This document shows positions 55,723-64,000 of a stretch of 64,000 nt of DNA, one piece after another. The notes beneath the pieces are model-generated. The model did no database searches. It saw only the letters and a program-made list of their open reading frames with translations, and was not told where the DNA came from. Made by a program: the position numbers and the translations under genes. The stretch lies in contig OX463844.1 of the NCBI GenBank assembly GCA_949825065.1, positions 496,001 to 560,000 of the forward strand. The letters are read 5' to 3'. The stretch is from Odontocerum albicorne. Its lineage: Eukaryota > Arthropoda > Insecta > Trichoptera > Odontoceridae. The first letter of the stretch is position 1. Each line of letters begins with the position of its first letter.

Positions 55723-56087
55723 TTATTATTATTTAATAGCATTATATGATTTTTCAGAGAGTTGTACGGAGTAGTTTGGCTTATTACGCTATAGTCCAAA
55801 TAACGCGCTACAACACTGAAATGCCTTATACAACTGATACGAAAAACCGCTAAAGCCTTAAACATATCTTTTTTTACGGTGAAAAAATTACGTTACTTAG
55901 AACATTCTTTTATTCCAACTCCTTTTTCTTTCCTTCCCTCCCTTATCCTTGAACAAATAATTTTTCTGTAGTTGAACCAATATTGTTCAGAAATAAGTAT
56001 TTTTTTACTTTAATTAAAATAAATATTTCCTTTATAAACAATCGTGAATTGTTTCTAACGCCATATTTATATTTGGTGTATTCGTAC
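55723..56087. other. Spacer
   Basis: Nothing assigned. Confidence 0.4.
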
Positions 56088-56262
56088 AGCCTCGCGGGTC
56101 TTCTGTAATTCGGAAAATTCCTCCAGCGAACCAAAGATACGTAAAAAACTCACAGTTGAAAAACATACTACTATCATTTTTAGGGTATATCACAGATTGA
56201 ATTCGAAACCTCCCTCCAATTGGAGGACGAGCGTTCTACCAACTGGGTTACGGAGACAGTTT
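56088..56262 (-). mobile_element. tRNA-derived SINE, old copy
   Basis: Minus strand. Head 'AACCCAGTTGGTAGAACGC' and box B 'GAGGTTTCGAATTCAATC'; tail 'GGTTCGCTGGAGGAATTTTC' is strongly diverged. Confidence 0.7.
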
Positions 56263-56930
56263 ATTCAAAGATGTCAAATGAAATAACTTCTAATGATAAA
56301 AAAGATTTTTCAAATTAGTTTCCTATTACGAGTAGTAAGCCGGTTGATTTTTGTTTTTTTTTTGTAAAAATTCATTTCAATCTAAATTATAATTATAATT
56401 AAAAAAGATAAATGTTTCATGCATCCCTAACTGAAGGCAGTGTGTGATATTAAGTTATTTCCTTCCCCGCATCCCCTGTAAGTCCTGCAGGAGGTCCCGA
56501 GGCCCCGATCGGAGTCCAGCTGACCAGAAGAAACAGGATTTAGCCCTTTACTGCCACCTCACCCTTGACTACCCCCATTCGCGCCAAACTCAATATTGAA
56601 TCTCTATTTGCCTCTGTTTCAGAGAATATCTCCACAAATTATGTATAAATGGCAGAATTCTAAATAATTCTAGAAAATTTATCGATAGTTTCGGCTTTAA
56701 CTTTGTGGAACTTAATATTAGTATGTTTTTCGATAAATTACTTTGTTATTCTACTAATTTCATTAATCTCCGTTACACGTGTTTCTGCCTCCTAACCCAA
56801 GGTTCTCTTCATGCAGAATGATCCCGGTTTGTTATGAAAGCAGTACTCATATTTGAATGGTGTCATGTTACCATGGTTCCCCCCCCATCGAAAGTGGGTG
56901 GTCCATAGTAACATAACACCGTTTTATTAA
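56263..56930. other. No gene; includes a dispersed-repeat match and an inverted repeat
   Basis: 56685-56800 resembles 24545-24700. Inverted arms 56857-56876 and 56903-56922 match at 17 of 20, around a C/G-rich loop. A GC-rich block lies at 56460-56580. Confidence 0.5.
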
Positions 56931-57470
56931 ACAATATCCATATCTTGTCTGCGTCTTCTTTCTCTATTAGGTCTCCGATAATTAGCAACAGTTCCACGCC
57001 ATTTGGTTCTATTTGCTTTTAGTTGTGCTGATCATTATTGTTTTTATGCGTCTCGTGTAGTAGGTTTTATATCTCTTGCGCTGACCAACGTGCCTTCTTT
57101 TGTCCTTCGTTAGCTCACCAAAGAGGACATTTCTTGGGGGTCTGTACTCAGGCATACGAGCAACGTATCCAGATCAAAGCATGTATGCACGCGACACCAG
57201 AATCTTGATGATACAGCAGTTTGCTCTTCAAAAAACCTCATCATTTGATACTCGATTATATAATTGAATCTTCCCTATTTGCCTGAGGGACCTCTGCTGA
57301 CATCTTTCGAGTGCCTTATGTCGTCTGTAGGGAACCCATGATTCGCACTCATACATTCGTCATTGCCGGACCTCGTAGTTGACGATCCCCTTGCCACTCA
57401 AACGTCAATTTTGAACCGTTCTCTCACGTCGATCGTGTGATCTTCTATGAGAAAACAGCCCGATCCTAGA
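56931..57470 (-). pseudogene. LINE F C-terminal relic
   Basis: Minus strand: YECESWVPYRRHKALERCQQ, RSLRQIGKIQLYNRVSNDEV, then, after breaks, RTKEGTLVSARDIKPTTRD and NRTKWRGTVANYRRPNRERR. The first part is the usual 'YGCESW...H...E.FHQR.LR.I..I.W.DRV.N.EVL' LINE segment. It continues into the segment represented better at 57.5-57.8 kb, but as an independent, more decayed copy. Confidence 0.75.
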
Positions 57471-57479
57471 TGCTCATTC

Positions 57480-57816
57480 CCTCCCGCAAATGCCTCAGAC
57501 ATGTGGATCCTGCTGAGCCGCCTGGTCATGCTGACGCATGTTCGCTGCGCGCTGACTGTTTCTCACACGTCTAGCCGCTGAGACGCTATCAGCCCGAGAA
57601 CATACGGCTCTCCCTCCTTCACGGTTCTGAGCCACCCGCTCCCAGTCCTCAGGCACTCCGCACAAAGTAAGCGACTCTCGCTGACTGTCCTTATAGCGCT
57701 TCCTCTGCCCACCAACTCTTCGCGTGTCCACCATTTCCTCATACAAGACGCGTTTTGGGAGTCTGTGATCGCCCACGCGTATCACATGCCCGGTCCACCG
57801 TAATTTTGTCTTCACA
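57480..57816 (-). pseudogene. LINE F C-terminal fragment, better copy
   Basis: Open minus frame of 106 residues: KTKLRWTGHVIRVGDHRLPK, VLYEEMVDTRRVGGQRKRYK, DSQRESLTLCGVPEDWERVA. This is the typical end of a widespread LINE family ('LRWxGHVxRMxDxRLPKxxLYGEL...GxxxKRYKDxL'). No catalytic motif; 5'-truncated. It precedes the older copy on the same strand. Confidence 0.88.
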
Positions 57817-58145
57817 ACATTAGATATGGTATGACTGATATGGTATGACTGCAGTTTTATAGACTGTCGTTTTGGTTGTCAGTGCTAGAACGTGATTATC
57901 AAATATTAGTCAGCGAAGAGCTAAAAACGCCCGGGAAGCTGTGCTTGATATATTGTTAGGTAAATACACTGTTGAAAACTATAATTTAAGTAGATTTTGA
58001 GAAAGTTATAATACTTTAAAAGTTACACATGTCAAATCATTCATTAAAATAATCATATGTCAGCTAATAAATATAGTATTATCCTGTTGTTGTATATCTT
58101 CAAAACTGTAACCGTCAATAAACCATTTGGGTTTGTTGTTATGTA
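57817..58145. other. AT-rich spacer
   Basis: 'TAGATATGGTATGACTGATA' shows a small direct repeat of 'ATATGGTATGACTG'. Nothing else. Confidence 0.4.
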
Positions 58146-58245
58146 GAAATATCTTACAACTTTAATGAAAATTATTACCAACAGCAATTGAACCTCCAAT
58201 CTTTGGGCTGGAAGACAGGCATCTTACAAACCAGGCAGGAAGTTG
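58146..58245 (-). mobile_element. tRNA-derived SINE head, diverged
   Basis: Minus strand 'CCTGGTTTGTAAGATGC' then 'GGAGGTTCAATTGCTG'. Confidence 0.75.
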
Positions 58246-59332
58246 TCTCATCCCTTAAAGCAATAAATTCTGATAAAAAAATATCGTAAAATCCAACGCG
58301 AATTAAGCCAAGATGCCAGAATTCGAAGTGTACGACAATTATGAAATACATGTCTAGAAACAAAGAAAAACAAGAAAATTCCTTTGACTGACCATGTTTA
58401 ATTCTTTTTCCATGACATGGTTTCGCTTGCTTTATAAATATTTGTCAGAGAACTAAATTAGAATTTTTTGCATATAAATATGAAACATAACTTTTTGATT
58501 CAATTCTATGGCCGTAACAATTAAAACAATATCTATTTTGCAACAAGAATCCTTCTCACCCTCTCAAGTGGTCTTGACGCCGACCAAATATATATTCAGC
58601 CGTGATTTGTCGAAAGTAACGCCATATAAATATCCCGTAATTGAATTTGAACCCAAGTCAAATAAATAAAAGCTCAGCGATGGATGTAAATTGTAATTCA
58701 ATTACCGAAGACAATGGAAGAGATGGAAGATGGCCGGGGATGGTGGGAGGGATGGAGAGACGAAGGGAAAGAGCCGAATCCTTAATTGACAACTCCAATA
58801 CACGTCTTGTTTCGCTGAATCTTTTCCGCGCCAAGTGGGCGAGATGACTCCAAATTGGCGGGAATTTTAATTGAAACTTACGGCATCCAAATTGATGGTA
58901 ATGGGCGGAGACGACCCTAAAGTGAGGCGCTATGAGGGTGATATCAGGACCGTCACTACCTTTTGCGAAGCCATTTCAAGGCACTTGGGTGACCAAAAAT
59001 ATAAACGATTGCAAATTGCATTTACCTATAGCAGGAAGTAGAAAAATAACTATATGGCTTAAGATAGAGGTGGTAGCCAAAGTCACCATTTCGTCGTTCG
59101 ACTAGATATAGAACCAGGAGAAAAATAAATATTGGAATTATTGAATGTAGAATAATTTTTATGCGTACTTTTTTCACAAATAACTATTAATTTTGATATT
59201 GTGATTAAGATGACAATATCAATTGCTCTATTGTAATTATCAAGCCATCAATCATTTCTATTACTAAATTGTAACACTGTTTTTATACTTGAAAGATCAA
59301 TTTGAATTCAGACTCATTATTGGTTTATTTTA
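58246..59332. other. No gene; GC-richer block 58690-58985
   Basis: The block has 'GGCCGGGGATGGTGGGAGGG', 'GCGCCAAGTGGGCGAGATGA' and 'GGCGGAGACGACCC'. No motif in its frames. Possibly conserved non-coding DNA. Confidence 0.4.
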
Positions 59333-59430
59333 ACACTTTTATTGTAAATGCAATCTGGTGGGTTTATTGTCAGGCGGTAATCTCTTCCAACCAACCAGAC
59401 GATGTTTAATATACCTCAGTAAAAAAACTG
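59333..59430 (-). mobile_element. SINE 3' tail with extended LINE-like end
   Basis: Minus strand: 'CTGGTTGGTTGGAAGAGATT', 'ACCGCCTGACAATAAACCCA', 'CCAGATTGCATTTACAATAA' and AAGTGTTAAAATAAA. It carries the full LINE D-type terminus after a SINE body ('ATATTAAACATCG'), which directly links the SINE tail and LINE D. Confidence 0.82.
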
Positions 59431-59469
59431 CCACCAAATAATGAGAATCATTGTTTAGAATTGGTTAAT

Positions 59470-59530
59470 TATTTAATTTCTTTAGGTTCAAGTATTACCA
59501 ACGATGGAGGATGTGAGGCTGAGGTGAGGA
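59470..59530 (+). pseudogene. LINE reverse-transcriptase scrap
   Basis: Reads LGSSITNDGGCEAEVR, the 'YLGSxITxDGxxxxEI' region after the catalytic motif of LINE reverse transcriptases. Only about 20 codons survive. Confidence 0.75.
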
Positions 59531-59586
59531 AAAAAAAACTGTAATGACTTAGACTTAAAGCTGTAAAATATATGAAAAAGCAGAAT

Positions 59587-59748
59587 CATTACCACCACGA
59601 CGAGAAAGCGTTGCGGGTTCGATCCCCGCTGGAACCCAGATTTTTTTAAATAGGATTCCAGTCTGGTTAACACTTAGGGCAATGAAAACATATTTCTGGT
59701 TGGTTGGAAGAGATTGCCACATGGCAATAAAATCACCAGGTAAAAAAA
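59587..59748 (+). mobile_element. tRNA-derived SINE, well preserved, 5'-clipped
   Basis: Plus strand from 'GTTGCGGGTTCGATCCCCGC' (box B), linker 'AGGATTCCAGTCTGGTTAAC', tail 'TTGGTTGGAAGAGATTGCCA', 'CATGGCAATAAAATCACCAG' and an A-rich end. Box A is lost. Nearly identical to the reference copy at 11.7 kb, so recent. Confidence 0.9.
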
Positions 59749-60015
59749 AATAATCGTCTGGTTAAGTCTGGTATGGATGCGTGGACTCTGAGATCAATCG
59801 AGGTACATGAAATAGATGCATTTTAAATGTGGTGCTGAAGAAGTATGTTACGAATTTTATGAACTGCAAATCTAATCAATGCCTATTTTCTCGAGACACT
59901 GAGAGTTGTCGACATATTGTCGGTAATATGCCTACAACAAGTTCTCCAACTCTTTGGACACATTGCTTGTGGCTAAATAAATAGTTTGGAGAGATTTGTG
60001 GCCAAAGATCGTGGC

Positions 60016-60896
60016 CAACACATCGATTAATAAGTCCCGGGACTAACTACTAAAACAACATTTGTTTGCCAAAATTATTCTTTATTCATCAACATAGTCT
60101 CCTTCAAGAGCGATACATTCATTCCAACGCTTTCCTAACTTTTCTATGCCAGCCGTGCAGAACGATTTATCTTTGGTTTCAAAATAGGCGTTAATTTCGG
60201 CAATCGCTTCTTCATTGGAGCCAAATCTCTTTTCCTGGAGCATCTTTTTGAAGTCCGCGAACAGCCAATAGTTGCTGGAGGCCAAATTTGGAGAATACTG
60301 TGGATGCGGAAGCAATTTGAAGTTCAACTCATGCAATTTGGCCATCGTTACCATCGACTTGTGACACGGTGCATTGCCCTGATGAAAGAGAACTTTTTTC
60401 TTCTTCATATGGGGCCGTTTTTTTTGCAATTTCTGCCTTTCAACGCTCCAATAACGCTATGTAATATTCGCTATTGATGGTTTTTCCCTTTTCAAGGTGA
60501 TCGATGAATATTATACCATGCGTATCCCAAAATACGGAGGGCATAACCTTCTCGGCCGACTGTTGAGTTTTTGGTCGTTTCGGACGATTTACATCGGTTG
60601 CTCTCCATTCAGCTAACTGCCGATTTGATTCCGGAGTATAGTGGTGGATTCAAGTTGCATCCATTGTCACATACCGATGCAAAAACTATTGTTTCATTCC
60701 ATTGTTTTAAAAATAGCAAAAGAAAATAGCAAAAGTAGCGTCACAAACACCACTGTAACTCAATGAAACAATGTCGGAATATCATGAAAGTTTGACACGT
60801 AACTTCTAAAGGTTGGTACTAACTGAGAATGGTATGGATTTGTTATTAGAGGCACCATCTGTTGGTTAGTCCCGTGACTTATTGATCAATGTGTTA
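60016..60896 (-). mobile_element. mariner element, deleted, about 880 bp
   Basis: About 30-bp inverted ends: left 'ACACATCGATTAATAAGTCC', right (reversed) 'ACACATTGATCAATAAGTCA', each followed by CGGGACTAAC. TA flanks the right end (60895-60896) and a mutated CA the left. The minus strand encodes the C-terminal half of a mariner transposase. Complete mariners are about 1.3 kb, so the 5' third of the coding region is deleted. Confidence 0.92.
60082..60680 (-). pseudogene. mariner transposase remnant, catalytic residues lost
   Basis: The minus frame at 60429-60082 reads KKVLFHQGNAPCHKSMVTMA, YSPNLASSNYWLFADFKKML and IEKLGKRWNECIALEGDYVD. In active mariners the second and third catalytic aspartates of the DD34D triad lie in 'HQDNAPCHK' and 'LAPSDY'. 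Here they are glycine and asparagine. Upstream in a different frame are SAEKVMPSVFWDTHGIIFID and EKGKTINSEYYIALLE, so a frameshift lies near 60430. The N-terminal DNA-binding part is missing. Inactive. Confidence 0.93.
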
Positions 60897-63064
60897 GTTT
60901 GGAGAGGTTTGAGCTTAAAGAGCTTTGGATTGACCAAACGAGAGATGCATCAGGACTATCCTTAACAACTGATCTTTGAACGGCGGAGTGCAGGAATGCG
61001 CAGGGAATCGTCGTCAAGGGCTATCATGGGAGTCACGATCCCCATTCATGACCTCCACGACAGGATGATGATAAAAAAATAAATTGATGATTTTTTTGAC
61101 TAAAGAACATTTTTGCGAATGTATCGTTGTGTTTTTTCGGATTGTTCAACATTTATAAGTTATTCTTGTCTCATTAATTAATGTATTTGTTTGCCATTTG
61201 TTAAATTCTTATTGTTGAACTAATGCTGAAAAAAATAATCTTCCTATGGCACAATGATTAGTATACCAAGGAATTTTAGGTGCATTTCCCAGCAGTTTCT
61301 GTTTGATTCGGTGTATTTTTTTAATCCGTAAAATGAACAGGATTTAACCATCAAAGGCGGAAGATATTTTAAATGATCTTACAGCTAGCCCTGTGGCGGT
61401 GTGTGTCTGGGAACTGGTAGCAAGAAGGCTGCAGTAAGAGACTGAAGTCTGTATCCCAAAGCCCGGAGCCCGGAGGCTGACATCCTCGCCTCACGCCTCC
61501 AGCCTCCAGCCTCGCAGTGAGCGTGTAATGCTCTTTATCATATTTTATTAAACTGCCTTAAACAAAAAGCTTCTGTTTCGACTAATTGAAACTTGGCTCC
61601 CTTTCAAAGAGAATTTGTCAATTGTGTTGCCATATGGACGTTTCGTTATTTTATTATGGTTTTTATTACAATTGGATTGGATCTTATTTTCCACTCCTTA
61701 TCAGTTCTTGATGTCTAAAATAAATTCTCATAAAGGGAATAACTTTCTTTGAAACTACATAGATAACATCATGCCTTGTTCTTTGCGGGATCTGATCGAT
61801 ATCTCTACCGCAAACAGATTTATCGTAAAACACCAATTTCCCCTCCTCCAGATCCATTAATTTCTTCATACATAATCAGTACCCCTGGATTAGAACTCGA
61901 TGTGGTGTAGTCATATCAATGAATCAAGAATTGGTCTCCAGTTATTAGAAAATAAGTTATCAGCTACAAATTTCCCTTCAATAAAAATGATGTATGCTTT
62001 AATAGTCACTGCAAATCTATTGTCTTTTTAGACGGACATGTAACATCTTTTATTCATACTTCTCCCTTTAGCTTCTTACAAAATCTAGTTCACTGATCCA
62101 CCACGTTCTCCTCGGTCTATCTCTTCCACCACCCCCTTGTACTTCTGACTCGTTAACTCGCTTAATCACTCAGTTGTCAGCTGTCATAAATGCTTCACAC
62201 TTGTTCAAATCACGTTTATCTTTATCTTACTTAAAACATCCACTTTATTCATTTCTGGTGTCTTCATTCCGTTGCAATGTATAAAGCATCGAAACTAACA
62301 GTACACGCATTTTCCCAGTATACCTCTTAATTTTATCAAGTTCAAGGTGGGTTATCACTTGAAGATGCAACGTTCAAGAGGGTAAAGTGTTTTGAAAATA
62401 ACAACATACGAGTACTACGGGATCATTTATAGCAACCTGCTGGATCCTTTGCTACCTGTCTACTTTAGTAACATTCCTGTTTAAACCCAAACGGCAGCAG
62501 TCTTCCATCATACCATGTAGAATTTTTTTCTTTGGTCTCTCTATATCCTATGTTCTGTTAAACCAAATATTTTTTTGAATGGATCGCGTCTTGCATGTGA
62601 GCTAAATGTTCTACCCAGTGTACGACATCATTTTTTAAATATAATACCTTCATCACCACTTTATCTAATCTACAACAACACACACCGTTCAGCATGCTCT
62701 TTTGTTTCTCACCCTTCTATCCTATCCTTCAATAACTTTTTTCAAATATTTTGTTCCATTCTTTTCATCCTTCTACCTTTCCAATTATTTATTTTGTAAG
62801 ACGTTTGTAATTTGTTCTATTAATTAGTTAAGTTGCCTTCTTTATTCCATTCAAAACATATGTCTTTAACGAACAGTTTCCTGTAATTTGAACATTCTTA
62901 ACTCTAGCATACATTGTAATATCATATACTCTTCTCGAGGAACGTATTTTTAACGCACTCAATTATCTCGGATAATAATCTAAAAAAATTAAATTACAAA
63001 TAAAATTTAAATGTTAAGAATAATTATTTTGTATTGTAATTACACTTTCATTGGGTACAAAAAT
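60897..63064. other. About 2.2 kb, no recognisable gene
   Basis: GC-rich repeats of 'GCCTCCAGCCTC' type at 61465-61520. C/T-rich stretches at 62040-62290 and 62630-62800 could be very old minus-strand LINE coding, but no motif is secure. Confidence 0.4.
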
Positions 63065-63236
63065 ACCTGCGGGGTAATTGTCATGCGGAAATCTCTTCTA
63101 ATCTACCAGACAAATGATAAAGATATCTTAATTGAAAACCAGAATATACCTATTTTAAAATCTGGGTTCCAACGGGAATAAAACCCGCAACCCCTGGGCT
63201 GGAAAATAGACGACTTACGAAGTTATTGCACTGGGA
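63065..63236 (-). mobile_element. tRNA-derived SINE, nearly full length
   Basis: Minus strand: box B 'GCGGGTTTTATTCCCGTTGG', linker 'AGGTATATTCTGGTTTTCAA', tail 'CTGGTAGATTAGAAGAGATT', 'GACAATTACCCCGCAGG'. The head 3' of 63200 is diverged. Confidence 0.85.
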
Positions 63237-64000
63237 ATAGTTGAAAACTTAAGATATATAATATAAAAAATACATTAAATTTAAAATTAATTATACGTAC
63301 AAATTAATTGATAAAATTATGAACAAATAAAATATATTATAAAACAACAAACATCCAATATTCTACATCGGTATAAAATATGTGTAGATTATAAAATACA
63401 TTTAGAAGAAATCTGTTGAAAAACGTAGAGTGTTGTTGCACGTAGGGGCTGCAGGAGGATTGATTGGCACCATATGCCGCAATGTGCTCGATGCACCCTC
63501 CACCCTGCTCCCTGCACATGCACCCTTATCGGCACGGCCTTTGTGCCATGCAGTGCAGACAGAAAGCGAGCAAAACACTCCACTCTAGCGAGCTTTCTTT
63601 CCTCATTATTGATGGAAACTATTTTATAATATAAAGTATTGGCTCCTTACATACGACGTTACATTCAATTCCACAAAGAAGAAACTAAATAAGATTTATT
63701 TTGTTTAAATACTTTATTGTACACAGTTAAATTTTGCGACTTTATGGTCAAACATCAATAACTTCCAGCCAACCTGAAAAAATGTTGATAGTAATAATAA
63801 AATGACAATTTATAGAGTGCCAGCTAGAGAGCCAATTTTATTCAAGGAGACTCTAGCTTGGCAGTTACGAGTATTATTTAGAGATTAAAAATATAACAAA
63901 ATAATAATGCGCAAGTTGATAGTAAGGATAGGAAGATAGTGGTATTCATTATAGTGAATTAATAGTTTGTTTCAAGTGTACTATATGGTGTTCATATAAG
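63237..64000. other. No recognisable gene
   Basis: A GC-richer block at 63440-63590. 'TTATTGATGTTTGACC' near 63735-63775 could be an eroded SINE tail. Confidence 0.4.

Noticed and set aside
57817..57860. Possible regulatory direct repeat (ATATGGTATGACTG twice)
   Set aside because: Very short duplication of the kind common in AT-rich DNA.

Overview
This is eukaryotic, AT-rich, repeat-dominated DNA, most likely an intergenic or intronic stretch of an insect chromosome. A lepidopteran is my best guess. The reasons are the many broken non-LTR retrotransposons of insect type, a tRNA-derived SINE family in more than 15 copies, mariner, Tigger, hAT and solo-LTR remains, and a LINE whose 3' end carries the 'CCCTGTCGGGATAGACAGAG'-type sequence familiar from moth and butterfly genomes. 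The order is inference. I found no convincing host protein-coding gene, no genuine tRNA or rRNA gene, and no bacterial operon structure.

Layout. Positions 1-8.7 kb hold LINE and SINE relics in AT-rich DNA. 8.7-10.0 kb is a LINE relic that turns into a 40-bp tandem array and then a 42-bp array. 11.7-24.2 kb is scattered SINEs and LINE ends. 25.2-26.3 kb is an AT-rich minisatellite. 28.5-30.6 kb is a 48-bp satellite split by a 5'-truncated LINE with a YADD reverse-transcriptase motif. 31.0-32.8 kb has two copies of the SINE's probable partner LINE, one interrupted by a 571-bp solo LTR. 34.6-35.3 kb is a cluster of a hairpin-forming, possibly Penelope-like element with a hammerhead-like core. 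A deleted hAT (35.7-36.8 kb), a deleted Tc1/mariner (38.1-38.6 kb) and a deleted Tigger (42.4-43.3 kb) follow. 44.0-45.2 kb is an 81-bp satellite. 47.9-53.0 kb is a 36-bp satellite of about 140 units. 53-64 kb returns to LINE, SINE and mariner relics.

The most interesting result concerns one LINE family (called LINE C here). The 5.1-kb array of 36-bp units lies inside a copy of LINE C: LINE-coding sequence on the minus strand continues on both sides, and the repeat unit is the LINE's own codons for DRVLNEVIRDEY. Another LINE C relic at 8.7 kb turns into a 40-bp array built from a slightly later segment (codons for SINVSGRRGGKG), followed by a 42-bp array. One retrotransposon coding region thus appears to have seeded at least two satellites at different points. 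The long open frames in these arrays are consequences of repeat structure and not evidence of genes.

Nothing here works together as a pathway. The relationships are parasitic: a SINE sharing its 3' tail with a LINE, elements nested in elements, and tandem arrays growing from them.
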